Shown here in pieces: positions 1-7,505 of a DNA stretch of 11,384 bases; positions within the stretch are counted from its first letter, which is position 1, and every line of letters starts with the position of its first letter. Source of the stretch: Acidobacteriota bacterium (lineage in GTDB: Bacteria; Actinomycetota; Acidimicrobiia; Acidimicrobiales; UBA8190). The position numbers were made by a program, and so were the translations under genes. The notes beneath the pieces were generated by a model. That model searched no databases. It saw nothing but the letters and a program-made list of their open reading frames with translations, and was not told where the DNA came from. The DNA is taken from contig JAGWNV010000057.1 of the NCBI GenBank assembly GCA_028872975.1, positions 1 to 11,384 of the forward strand, in the 5' to 3' direction.

Positions 1-573
1 GGGGAGGACGGCCCCGAGTTGCAGGCCGCCGAGCACCTGGCCGGAGGGGTGCTCCGTCGCGCTCTCGACGGCGGCGCCGCCGTCTTCGGCGTGTGCGCCG
101 GCTACCAGCTGCTCGGCACCTCCTTCCCCGACGCCACGGGGGCGCGGCGCCCCGGGCTCGGCCTCCTCGACGTGTCCACGGTCAAGGGCCCGGGACGCCG
201 GGCGGTGGGGGAGCTCCTGGCCGAGCCCTTCCCGGGCCAGCTCTTCGGGCCCTCCCCGCCGGCGCTCACCGGCTTCGAGAACCACAGCGGCCACACCCGT
301 CTCGGCGCCGAGGCGCGGCCGCTCGCCGTGGTGCGGACCGGTGTGGGGAACGGCGACGGATCCGAGGGGGCCTGGCAGGGCAACGTCGTCGGCACCTACC
401 TGCACGGGCCCGCCCTGGCCCGCAATCCCGCCCTCGCCGACCTGCTCCTCTCCCTGGCCACCGGCGACGTGCAGGTCGCCCTCGACGACAGCGAGGAGCA
501 GGCACTGCGCCTCGAGCGTCTGGCCGCCGCCCGCCAGCTGCGGTGGCGGCGGGTGCTGGCGCGGCGGGCCTGA
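1..573 (+). CDS. gatD: Lipid II isoglutaminyl synthase, glutaminase subunit GatD (5'-truncated)
   Basis: The frame is open from base 1, so the gene starts outside the window and about 190 C-terminal residues are visible. It is a class I glutamine amidotransferase of the CobB/CobQ type. The nucleophile motif GVCAGYQLLG has its Cys at codon 32 (bases 94-96). GTYLHGP carries the likely catalytic His at codon 135 (bases 403-405). GFENHSGHTRLG (codons 91-102) is typical of GatD. In the known family GatD releases ammonia from glutamine and passes it to MurT, which amidates D-Glu of the lipid II stem peptide in the cytoplasm. murT is expected just upstream, out of view. The TTG at 19-21 is internal, not the true start. 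The stop lies 6 bp from the stop of the convergent acyltransferase. A cobyric-acid-synthase-like paralogue is the main alternative, but the short single-domain C-terminus favours GatD. Confidence 0.88.
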   Translation, partial: GEDGPELQAAEHLAGGVLRRALDGGAAVFGVCAGYQLLGTSFPDATGARRPGLGLLDVSTVKGPGRRAVGELLAEPFPGQLFGPSPPALTGFENHSGHTRLGAEARPLAVVRTGVGNGDGSEGAWQGNVVGTYLHGPALARNPALADLLLSLATGDVQVALDDSEEQALRLERLAAARQLRWRRVLARRA

Positions 574-579
574 GCGCCG

Positions 580-1512
580 TCAGTCCCGTCGCCGGCGCCG
601 CACGGCCCAGCGGCCGGGCTCGTCGCGCTCGGCGACGGACGGATCGGTGCCGAGCGCCCAGGCCCGGCGCCACGGCGAGGCGTCGGGGCCGGTGCCGGGG
701 GGTGTGGTACCCGCCGCCGCCCGCCGCCGGGCCGACCACCAGTCCGAGGAGGCCTCGTCGGCCATCGCCGCGATGGTGCGCTCGATCCTGGCCCCGAAGC
801 GCCGGGCGTCCTCGCCGTCGTCGGGCCGCATCGGCGTGCCGAAGCGCACCGTGGTCCGCCCCCGCCGCAGCCCTCTGCCCTCCTTGGGCAGCAAGCGCCA
901 GGTGCCGGCCAGGTGCACCGGCACCACCGGCCTCCCCGTCCTCACGGCCAGGTAGGCGGCGCCGCCCCGGAACGCCTGGAACCAGCCGTCGGGCGACCGG
1001 CCGCCCTCGGGGAAGATGACGAGGCTCCACCCCTCCTCGAGCAACCCGGCGGCGAGGTCGGCGGAGCGGCGGTTCACGCGGTGGCGGTCGATGGGCACCG
1101 CGTTCAGGACCCCCGCCCACAGGTGCGCCTTCCAGCGCCGGTCGAAGAAGTGGTCGGCGGCGGCGGCTACGACGGTGCGGTGGCGGAGCCCGGTGGGGAG
1201 CACCGACAGGAGCAGCGGCGTGTCGAGGTGGCTGGCGTGGTTGGCGGCGAGGATCACGGGCGCCTCGGCCAGCGACAGCAGCTCGACGCCCTCCACCCGC
1301 GGCGAGGCCACGACGTGGGCGAGAGGCCTGGTGACGTTGTCGACGACGACGGCCCGGGCCAGGCGGGCGGGGTAACGGCGGGCCCAGGCGGTGTCGTAGT
1401 CGGCGCCGACCTCCCGCTCGGGGGCCGGGCGGTCGAGCCCCGCCGGCCAGGTGGGCGCCGACCACGGGAACCCGGCCCGGCCCGGCGCGCCCCGCCGCCC
1501 CCTCACCGTCAC
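580..1512 (-). CDS. PlsC-type 1-acyl-glycerol-3-phosphate acyltransferase family protein
   Basis: A 310-residue protein with the PlsC/LPLAT acyltransferase fold. It has the catalytic motif NHASHLD (HX4D, His92 and Asp97), a substrate-binding FPEGGRS (residues 168-173, family consensus EGTRS) and VVPVHLAGT near residues 196-204. The family transfers an acyl chain from acyl-CoA or acyl-ACP to lysophosphatidate or related acceptors at the inner membrane face. The frame is open further upstream to 1713, but I chose the GTG at 1512 because it overlaps the TGA of the LarA-like gene as GTGA. The extra upstream residues would be low-complexity Arg/Pro/Gly shadow sequence. No strong Shine-Dalgarno precedes it, so translational coupling is likely. 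The C-terminal 50 residues are Arg/Trp-rich and not part of the known fold. It is the last gene of the operon. The fold is secure; the actual acceptor lipid is unknown. Confidence 0.9.
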   Translation of the reverse strand: MTVRGRRGAPGRAGFPWSAPTWPAGLDRPAPEREVGADYDTAWARRYPARLARAVVVDNVTRPLAHVVASPRVEGVELLSLAEAPVILAANHASHLDTPLLLSVLPTGLRHRTVVAAAADHFFDRRWKAHLWAGVLNAVPIDRHRVNRRSADLAAGLLEEGWSLVIFPEGGRSPDGWFQAFRGGAAYLAVRTGRPVVPVHLAGTWRLLPKEGRGLRRGRTTVRFGTPMRPDDGEDARRFGARIERTIAAMADEASSDWWSARRRAAAGTTPPGTGPDASPWRRAWALGTDPSVAERDEPGRWAVRRRRRD

Positions 1513-3098
1513 GGCCGCACGTCGGCGAGCGCCAGCGGCGGCGAGTGGAGGTGCAGGACGCTCGGGTCGGGGCCGACCACGTCGCTCGCCATCTCGAGGG
1601 CGTCGGCCAGGGTGGTGGCCGGGGTGAAGCCGAGGCGGCGCACGGCGGCCCGGTCCCCGCCCACCACGATGACCGCACCGAGGTGCTCGAGGGCGTGCGC
1701 GCACCAGTACCACATGTAGAAGGGGTGCACCCCGTGGTAGGCGTGGCCCGTCCGGTACAGGTGCACGTACCAGGGGTCGGTGGCGAAGGCCTGCTCGAAC
1801 TTGGCGACCTCGACCGGGTCGGTGGACTCGGTGAGGACCTGCTCGAAGAAGTCGATGTAGCTCGGGTGGTGGCCGGGGTGGAAGTCCCAGGGTGTGGGGT
1901 GGCTCAGCACCAGCACGCCACCGGCGCGGACGAGGGGGGCGCCCCGGTACATGTTAAAGAAGTACCCGAGCCCCAGGCAGGCCACCAGGATGGGGTTCAT
2001 GATGGAATTGACGTTGTAGGGACAGATGTAGGGCAGGCCCATGGTGAGCACGTCGCTCTGACCCTCCACCGCCACCAGCTGCTGGGCGTAGACGTTGGCC
2101 GTCGTGCGGGCGTGCACGGCTTCCACCTCGCCGGCCTGCACCGAGGTCATGCGATGCGGGGCGCGGATGGAGTGGAAGATGGTCCGCGCCACCCGCGGCG
2201 GCGTGCGCTCGAGCGCCTTCGAGGAGGCGAGGAACCCGGCCCGGTCGCGGGCCGTCCACTCCCATTCGCGGCGCTGGAGGAAGCGGAACTGTTCGGGGAA
2301 GGTGTCGGTGTTGAGGGTGGTCTCGATCTGGAACACCCGGACCCCGCTGCGGGCGATGAGCCGTCCCATGCGCCAGTTGGACGAGTGGAGCTCGGAGCGC
2401 TCCTGGTCCATGAAGGACCGGCTGTGCTGCATGGTCCGGGGGTTGTGGTGGTATCGCAGGCTCCGGTAGCTGGCCAGCCCGGTGGCCACGCTCTTGTGGC
2501 CGCCGTCCATGGCCACGAGGTTGATGTTCACGTACACGAGCAGGTCGGACTCGGCGGCCCGGCGGTTGATCTCCACCTCCTCCCCCTGGTCGGTGGTGCC
2601 CAGGTGGACGAGGTCGTCGGGGTCCTCGGCGTCGTGCTGGCGGAGCAGGCCGTGGGGTGCGAAGGCGTCGTAGACCCTGTCGCCCAGCGCGTGGCGGAGC
2701 TCGGCGTCGGTCATCCGGCGGTGCAGGGCCAGGGCGGCGACGAGCACCACGTCGTCGACCCCCGCCTCGGCGGCGCACTCGAGGACCTGCTCGATCACGA
2801 GCTGGCGGACGTCGGGCCGGCGCATGGGCGGCAGCGGGAGCGACACGTCGTCGAAGGCGATGGTGAGCTTCATCCCCGGTCGCAGCAGCGCCGCCAGGGG
2901 CTCGCTGTCGCCGAGGGGCTCGAGCAGTGCGCCGCGGATGGCCGACACCGGGTCCTCCAGCGCCGCCACCGGCTCGGGGCCGTAGAGGACCCGGCTGCCC
3001 ACCGGCAGCCGCTCGAGGCGGAAGCCCTCGCCGTGCCAGAAGAGCGTGGGCGGGGTCGAGCGGTCGACCTCCAGGACGAATCCGGGACGGGGGCTCAC
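1509..3098 (-). CDS. LarA-like (DUF2088, nickel-pincer racemase family) protein
   Basis: A 529-residue protein resembling lactate racemase LarA, though about 100 residues longer. The N-terminal part has FDDVSLPLP (82-90), a position equivalent to the LarA DxTR region. ALALHRRMT places His126 in the LarA His108 position. DGGHKSV places Lys202 exactly 76 residues later, the H108-to-K184 spacing of LarA as I recall it, and His218 lies 16 residues further on, matching Ni ligand His200. Other key residues differ: Leu replaces the Arg of DxTR, and Ile192 sits where LarA has His174. The family uses a nickel-pincer nucleotide bound to the Lys to isomerise 2-hydroxy acids by hydride transfer; the substrate here is unknown. 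The GTG at 3098 is supported by AGGAG 7 nt upstream and a GTGA overlap with the dehydrogenase stop. The C-terminal half is His/Tyr/Trp-rich (residues 400-475) with no motif I recognise. Confidence 0.78.
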   Translation of the reverse strand: MSPRPGFVLEVDRSTPPTLFWHGEGFRLERLPVGSRVLYGPEPVAALEDPVSAIRGALLEPLGDSEPLAALLRPGMKLTIAFDDVSLPLPPMRRPDVRQLVIEQVLECAAEAGVDDVVLVAALALHRRMTDAELRHALGDRVYDAFAPHGLLRQHDAEDPDDLVHLGTTDQGEEVEINRRAAESDLLVYVNINLVAMDGGHKSVATGLASYRSLRYHHNPRTMQHSRSFMDQERSELHSSNWRMGRLIARSGVRVFQIETTLNTDTFPEQFRFLQRREWEWTARDRAGFLASSKALERTPPRVARTIFHSIRAPHRMTSVQAGEVEAVHARTTANVYAQQLVAVEGQSDVLTMGLPYICPYNVNSIMNPILVACLGLGYFFNMYRGAPLVRAGGVLVLSHPTPWDFHPGHHPSYIDFFEQVLTESTDPVEVAKFEQAFATDPWYVHLYRTGHAYHGVHPFYMWYWCAHALEHLGAVIVVGGDRAAVRRLGFTPATTLADALEMASDVVGPDPSVLHLHSPPLALADVRP

Positions 3099-4315
3099 GA
3101 CGCTGCTCCTCTCCGCGCCCTGGGGCGCAGTTCGAACACGACCTTCACCGCGCCCCGCCGGCCTGCCGCCCCGGCGTGGGCGATGGCCTCCTCGAAGCGC
3201 TCCACCGGATAGGCCGCCGACACGAGCCGGCCCAGCCCGAAGCGCCCCACCACCTCCATGGCGAGGTCGAAGGTCCGCCGCCGGGTCCCGTCGACGTCCT
3301 CGGTGCCGTAGGCGTAGGCGCCGGCCAGCTCCACTTCGCGGTGCCACAGCGAGGCGAGGTCGACGTGGACGGTGCCGGGCATCCCCACGAGCACCACCCT
3401 GCCCCGCGGCCGGACCATGGCGAGCGACTGCGCCAGCGACTCGGCGCTGCCCACGCAGTCGGCCACCACGTCGGCCCCCCCGCTCAGGTGCCCGGAGAAC
3501 TCGAGCGAGCGCGACCGCAGGCGAACTGCCCGCCCCAGCTGGTCGGGGGCCACCACGACGTCGGCGCCCAGCTCGGAGGCGAGCCGGCGCTGGAGGGGGT
3601 GCTTGGCCCCCACGAGGACCGTGCCGGGACCGGCCAGGTGGCGGAGGGAGGCCAGGAAGGTGAGACCCAGGGTGCCCGCACCGACCACCGCCACGGTGGC
3701 GCCGGGGGCGACCCGGGCCCGCAGGACGGCGTGCACGGCACAGGCGGTCGGCTCGACGAGCACGGCGTCCTCGTCGGAGAGAGCGTCGGGGACGCCGTGC
3801 ACCTGCGAGACGTGGGCCACGAGGCCGGCCGACGACCACCCGCCGCCGGTGTCGGCGCAGTAGCCGATCTGGAGCCCGGGGGCGAGGTGCCCGAAGGCGA
3901 CCCGCTCGCAGCCGCCCACCTCGCCCGCCGCGCAGGGTGGGCAGGGGGGGTCGATGCCCCGCGCCTCGCAGCCGAGGACCGGTTGGAGCACGACGCGGCT
4001 GTCCGGCTCGGGGCCGCCGGGCACCGACGGCCCCTCGACGACGCCGACGACCTCGTGGCCCGGGACGAAGGGGAAGCTCACCACGTCCTCGAAGTACCGG
4101 GAGCTGCGGCCGTCGACGGTGGAAAGGTCCGACCCGCAGATGCCGGCCAGAAGGGGCCGGACGCGCAGCCACTCGGGGCCAGGCAGGGCGGGCGGGTCGA
4201 GCTCGGCGAGCCGAAGGGGGCTCACCCCCGCCCCCCGGCCCGATCCGGAGAGCGCCGAGGCCAACCGGGAGGCGGCGAAGCGGGGGAGGCTCCGCTCGAA
4301 GACGAGCCCCTTCAT
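3095..4315 (-). CDS. Zinc-dependent medium-chain alcohol/polyol dehydrogenase
   Basis: A 406-residue medium-chain dehydrogenase (MDR). Catalytic-zinc residues are visible: Cys60 in GICGSD, His87-Glu88 in PGHEVVG and Glu188 in VLVEPTACAVHAV. Cys116, Cys125, Cys128 and Cys136 form a structural-zinc-type lobe. A Rossmann motif VVGAGTLGL (210-218) should bind NAD(P). GICGSD and the EPTACAVHAV segment resemble threonine, sorbitol and glutathione-independent formaldehyde dehydrogenases more than ethanol dehydrogenases. The expected chemistry is NAD(P)-dependent oxidation of an alcohol or polyol, or the reverse. Residues 15-50 form a longer, low-complexity N-terminal region than usual. The ATG at 4315 overlaps the stop of the reductase fusion as ATGA, and GAGG-type purines precede it. 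The upstream extension to 4537 is shadow of the fusion gene. In this operon it could act on the fatty alcohol/aldehyde or on a polar headgroup; the sequence does not decide. Confidence 0.9.
   Translation of the reverse strand: MKGLVFERSLPRFAASRLASALSGSGRGAGVSPLRLAELDPPALPGPEWLRVRPLLAGICGSDLSTVDGRSSRYFEDVVSFPFVPGHEVVGVVEGPSVPGGPEPDSRVVLQPVLGCEARGIDPPCPPCAAGEVGGCERVAFGHLAPGLQIGYCADTGGGWSSAGLVAHVSQVHGVPDALSDEDAVLVEPTACAVHAVLRARVAPGATVAVVGAGTLGLTFLASLRHLAGPGTVLVGAKHPLQRRLASELGADVVVAPDQLGRAVRLRSRSLEFSGHLSGGADVVADCVGSAESLAQSLAMVRPRGRVVLVGMPGTVHVDLASLWHREVELAGAYAYGTEDVDGTRRRTFDLAMEVVGRFGLGRLVSAAYPVERFEEAIAHAGAAGRRGAVKVVFELRPRARRGAAS
3106..3110 (-). promoter_or_regulatory. Shine-Dalgarno AGGAG for the LarA-like gene
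   Basis: On the minus strand AGGAG lies 7 nt before the GTG at 3098. It is inside the end of the dehydrogenase gene and decides the start of the LarA-like protein among several frames that stay open upstream. Confidence 0.7.
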
Positions 4316-6822
4316 CGCCTCGCCTCGGACGGGCGCCGGGCCGAGCCGGAGAGGTCGTCGACGAGCCCGTCGAAGCGCGCCCACCATCGCGACACGGCCC
4401 TGTCGAGGGGCCCCATGGGCAGCGGCGGCCGGGCGCCGCCGCCCGCCTTCTCCCAGTGCTCGACGTGCCAGCCCCGCCGGCGGGCCAGGGCGGCGAGCTT
4501 GGACTCCGGGTTGACGGCCACGGGGAAGCCCACGCACTCGAGCAGCGGCAGGTCCGACGCCGAGTCCGCATAGGCGACCGACTCGGCGAGGTCGAGGCCC
4601 TCGGCCGCCGCATACTGCGCCAGGACGAGGGCCCGGGCCTCCCCGGTGGGGGGGAGGTGCTCGAGGCGGCCGGTGAAACGCCCCTCGTGGTCGGTGCCGA
4701 GCGAGGCGCAGACCACCTCGTCGAACAGCGGCCGCATGGGCGCCACCACGAAGTCGAGGGCGCCGGTGATGAGGACGGTGCGGTGCCCGAGGGCCCTATG
4801 GGCCCGCACCCGGGCCAGGCCGGCGGGGAAGGACTTGGCCAGGAGCAGGTGGTGGAAGAGTTCGACGGCGTCGGCACGGACGAGGGCGGCGGGGGCCCCC
4901 TCGTAGCGGCGGTAGAAGGTCCGCAGGAAGTCGCCCCGGTCGCGCCGGTCGAGGGCCAGCAGCGACGGCGCCTGGCGCACGAGGCGGGCCGCCAGGGCGC
5001 TGCGCTCGCCGGCGGGGAGATGGCGGGTGGCGAGCCAGGCATAGGACTCGACCACGTTCGACGCCACCAAGGTGTTCTCGAGGTCGAAGGCGGCGAGGTG
5101 GCGGTCGGGGGAGAGGATGGCGCGCCGGGCCCGCTCGGAGCGGTCGCCCATCGTGGACCGTCCCGGCGTCGACCGGACCCGGGCGTGGGCGACCACCGAG
5201 GGCAGGTGCACGTCGAAGACGTAGCGGGGCCAGTCGATGACGGCGGGGTCGAAGCAGAAGGCCTCCCGGTCGGCGGGCTGGAGGCGGTCGTAGAGGGCGA
5301 GGAGCCGGTCCACCCGGAAGCGGGCCTCGGTCTCGGTGTAGGCGCCGTAGAGCTCGACATAGGAGAGGGCTCGCTCGGCGCGCTCGCGGCGCTCCTCTAC
5401 GCCGGCGGCCACCTCGGCCTGCCGTCCCCGCACGGGCAGGGCGCCGAGGAGGCGCTCGAGGAAGCCGAGGACCCGCGTGGCCCGCTCGAGCTGGCGCTGG
5501 ACGCGGCCGTGGCCGGGGAAGGACCACTCGGGCACCACGATGGGCTGGCCCTGGGCGTCGTAGAGGGGATGCTCGCCGAACCACGCCTGGACGAGGTCGA
5601 CGAGCTCGCCGTAGCGAAGCGGGTTGCGCACGCCCGAGGCCACCTGCACGGCGGTGGGGCCGCGCCGGTCGGGGCCGGCGGCCGCCACGGCCACGATGGC
5701 GGCCACCACGAGGTCGACGGGGATGACGTCGGTGACGCCCTCGGGGATCCCGGGGAACTCGCGTAGCAGCCCCCGCGCGTAGGAGACGATGATCGGCTCG
5801 GCCATCCGGAAGCCCCGGATCCAGCCCGGGCGCGGTTCGGCCAGCGCCGATTCGATGATCGAGGGCCGGACGACGGTGAGCGGCACCCGGTCGCCGTAGC
5901 CCCCCACGAGCGCCCGCTCGCCCAGGGCCTTCGTGAAGGCGTAGGCGTCGGGCCATCCGAGGGCCTGCGCCCGGGCGCTCCCGGCCTCGACCAGCTGGCG
6001 CCGCACCCAGTCGTCGCGCAGCTTCTCGGCCCGCTCGGCCAGCAGGTGCGTGCCCGCCGCCCCCAGCTCCCGGCGCGCCACCTTGGTGAACTCCTCCAGC
6101 CGTCCCGGCCGGCGCGACTCGGCCTCGAGGTCGGCCCGCAGGCGCCTGGCGCTTCTGATCTCGGCGTCGATGTCGACCTCGGTGGTCACCGTGGTGTGGG
6201 TGCGGTTGCGCGCCCCCGACGCCAGGGCCTCCTGGAACAGCGTCTCGGTGGCCTCGCCCTGGTGCGTGCCGGCCACGTAGGCCGTGGACACCGAGACGAG
6301 GTGGGTGGCAGGGCACCCGGGACGGCGCCGGGCCCGCTCCTCGGCCACGGCGGCGACGGCGTCGGCCACGCGCGAGGGACCGAGCAGGTTCACCTCGACG
6401 GCGGTGTCGAGGGGGGCGTCGAAGGCGACCGCCGCGGCGGAGTGCACGACCACGTCGGCGTCGGCGAGCGCCTGGCGCCCCGTCTCGTCGAGGCCGAGGC
6501 CGTCGCTCGAGACGTCGCCGGCCACCGCCGCCAGCCGCTCGGCCACTCGCCCGTCGAAGGACTCGCCCCACTCGGCGCGCAGTCGATCGAAGCAGTCGTT
6601 GCGGACGATCTCCCGCATGGCCCGGGCCGAAGCGTCGAGGCGCCGGGTGGGGCGGACGAGGACGGTCACGGTGCAACCGGGGACGGCCCGCAGCAACCGC
6701 TCGACGAGGGCCGTGCCCAGGAACCCGGTGGCCCCCGTCACGAAGAAGCGGGCACCGTCGAGGACCTCGGCCACGGGCCCGAGCGGCTCGGCGGGGGCGG
6801 CTGGCGCGGGGGCGTCAGGCAC
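4312..6822 (-). CDS. Fatty acyl-CoA reductase fused to a HAD-IB phosphatase-like domain
   Basis: An 836-residue fusion. Residues 20-400 are an extended SDR of the male-sterility/fatty acyl-CoA reductase type, with NADP-binding GATGFLG (30-36), SVSTAYVAG (177-185) and catalytic YAFTK (Tyr294, Lys298). Residues 480-550 look like the FAR C-terminal domain, with FCFDPAVIDW and a following HLPS. Residues 575-790 are HAD-IB: motif I FDLENTLV (Asp580), motif II ITG (Thr686) and motif IV YADSASDLPLL (Asp753, Asp757). Known FARs reduce acyl-CoA to fatty aldehyde or alcohol. HAD-IB members are SerB-like phosphatases, and one is fused to PlsC in mycobacterial Rv2483c. Two HAD residues are unusual: Glu582 for the second Asp of DxDxT, and Arg730 near the expected motif III Lys. 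The GTG at 6822 gives a short Ala/Pro leader before the Rossmann fold; a GTG at codon 17 is an alternative. It is the first gene of the operon, divergent from the TetR gene. Confidence 0.9.
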   Translation of the reverse strand: MPDAPAPAAPAEPLGPVAEVLDGARFFVTGATGFLGTALVERLLRAVPGCTVTVLVRPTRRLDASARAMREIVRNDCFDRLRAEWGESFDGRVAERLAAVAGDVSSDGLGLDETGRQALADADVVVHSAAAVAFDAPLDTAVEVNLLGPSRVADAVAAVAEERARRRPGCPATHLVSVSTAYVAGTHQGEATETLFQEALASGARNRTHTTVTTEVDIDAEIRSARRLRADLEAESRRPGRLEEFTKVARRELGAAGTHLLAERAEKLRDDWVRRQLVEAGSARAQALGWPDAYAFTKALGERALVGGYGDRVPLTVVRPSIIESALAEPRPGWIRGFRMAEPIIVSYARGLLREFPGIPEGVTDVIPVDLVVAAIVAVAAAGPDRRGPTAVQVASGVRNPLRYGELVDLVQAWFGEHPLYDAQGQPIVVPEWSFPGHGRVQRQLERATRVLGFLERLLGALPVRGRQAEVAAGVEERRERAERALSYVELYGAYTETEARFRVDRLLALYDRLQPADREAFCFDPAVIDWPRYVFDVHLPSVVAHARVRSTPGRSTMGDRSERARRAILSPDRHLAAFDLENTLVASNVVESYAWLATRHLPAGERSALAARLVRQAPSLLALDRRDRGDFLRTFYRRYEGAPAALVRADAVELFHHLLLAKSFPAGLARVRAHRALGHRTVLITGALDFVVAPMRPLFDEVVCASLGTDHEGRFTGRLEHLPPTGEARALVLAQYAAAEGLDLAESVAYADSASDLPLLECVGFPVAVNPESKLAALARRRGWHVEHWEKAGGGARPPLPMGPLDRAVSRWWARFDGLVDDLSGSARRPSEARR

Positions 6823-6830
6823 GAGCCCCT

Positions 6831-6860
6831 GTCTACCACGGGCCGTCTACCATCTGGTAG
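6831..6860. promoter_or_regulatory. Candidate TetR operator in the divergent promoter
   Basis: The 38-bp gap between the two divergent GTG starts holds a perfect palindrome, CTACCA-TC-TGGTAG (6847-6860), ending directly at the TetR start codon. The word GTCTACCA occurs at 6831-6838 and again at 6845-6852, a 14-bp period. The palindrome covers the predicted TetR -10 (TACCAT), and the first copy covers the weaker reductase-side -10 candidate TAGACA (6835-6830, minus strand). This layout fits one dimeric repressor controlling both directions. Binding is inferred from position and symmetry. Confidence 0.6.
6848..6853 (+). promoter_or_regulatory. -10 element TACCAT for the TetR gene (leaderless)
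   Basis: TACCAT fits the actinobacterial TANNNT -10 and ends 7 nt before the GTG at 6861. That is the spacing expected if transcription starts at the start codon. No Shine-Dalgarno sequence is present. Confidence 0.5.
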
Positions 6861-7505
6861 GTGGATCCGGAGCCGTCCTCGCCGCCGCGGAGCACGGCCG
6901 ACCGGATCCTCGACGCCGCCCTCGGATCCTTCGGCTCGCGCGGCTACGAGGCCACCTCTCTCGACGCCCTGGCCGAGGGCCTCGGGGTCCGCAAACAGTC
7001 GATCCTCTACTGGTTCCCCTCGAAGGACGCCCTCCTCGAGGCTCTCATCGACCGGTCGGCCGGGGAGCTGTCGGCGGCCCTCGAGGAGTCCCTGGAGGGC
7101 GCCGGCGACGGCTGGGCCCGCGTCGAGGCAGTCGTCCGGTCGGTGTTCCGGTTGGCGGCCCGCCGTCCCGAGCTGCTCGGGCTCGTCCGGGAGGCGGGCC
7201 GGCTCGGGCCTCCCGCCGCCACCCGCCTCGTCGCCGCCCTCGACCCGCTCGTGGCCCGGGCCTCGTCGTTCCTCGAGGCGGAAATGGACGCCGGGCGGGT
7301 CCGTCGCCACGAGCCGCGCCTGCTGCTCCTCGCCATCTACTCGACCGTCGTCGGCATGGTCACCGAGGTCGAGGTGCTCCGGGCCCTGGGCGAGGAGCCG
7401 ACGGCCCGGTCACTCGTGCGCCGCCGGCAGGAGATCCTGCGGCTCTTGCGCACGGCCCTGCTGGTCGACGAGCGGGATCAGGTCCCGGGCTTCGGGGGGG
7501 TGTAG
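6861..7505 (+). CDS. TetR/AcrR family transcriptional regulator
   Basis: A 214-residue protein of normal TetR length. The N-terminal helix-turn-helix spans about residues 12-60: TADRILDAALGSFGSRGYE, then the recognition helix region GVRKQSILYWFPSKDALLEA. The Ala/Leu-rich C-terminal part is a typical helical ligand-binding and dimerisation domain; its ligand cannot be read from sequence. TetR proteins usually repress divergent genes and their own gene, with release by a small molecule. The palindrome immediately upstream and the 38-bp divergent arrangement make the reductase operon the obvious target, perhaps with an acyl-CoA or lipid-derived effector (inference). The GTG at 6861 is the only start that keeps the full first helix. 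The 3' end overlaps the convergent membrane-protein gene by 28 bp. Confidence 0.93.
   Translation: MDPEPSSPPRSTADRILDAALGSFGSRGYEATSLDALAEGLGVRKQSILYWFPSKDALLEALIDRSAGELSAALEESLEGAGDGWARVEAVVRSVFRLAARRPELLGLVREAGRLGPPAATRLVAALDPLVARASSFLEAEMDAGRVRRHEPRLLLLAIYSTVVGMVTEVEVLRALGEEPTARSLVRRRQEILRLLRTALLVDERDQVPGFGGV

Noticed and set aside
3099..5360. Upstream extension of the LarA-like frame to a single 1283-residue minus-strand protein
   Set aside because: The added part is Arg/Pro/Ala-rich low-complexity sequence that runs out of frame through the dehydrogenase and reductase genes, both of which have intact catalytic motifs. The GTG at 3098 with AGGAG and GTGA overlap explains the true start.
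1545..5766. Long plus-strand frames (for example 1545-3212, 2927-4573 and 3937-5766)
   Set aside because: All are antisense shadows of the minus-strand operon, with no recognisable domains and skewed His/Val/Gly or Arg/Pro composition.
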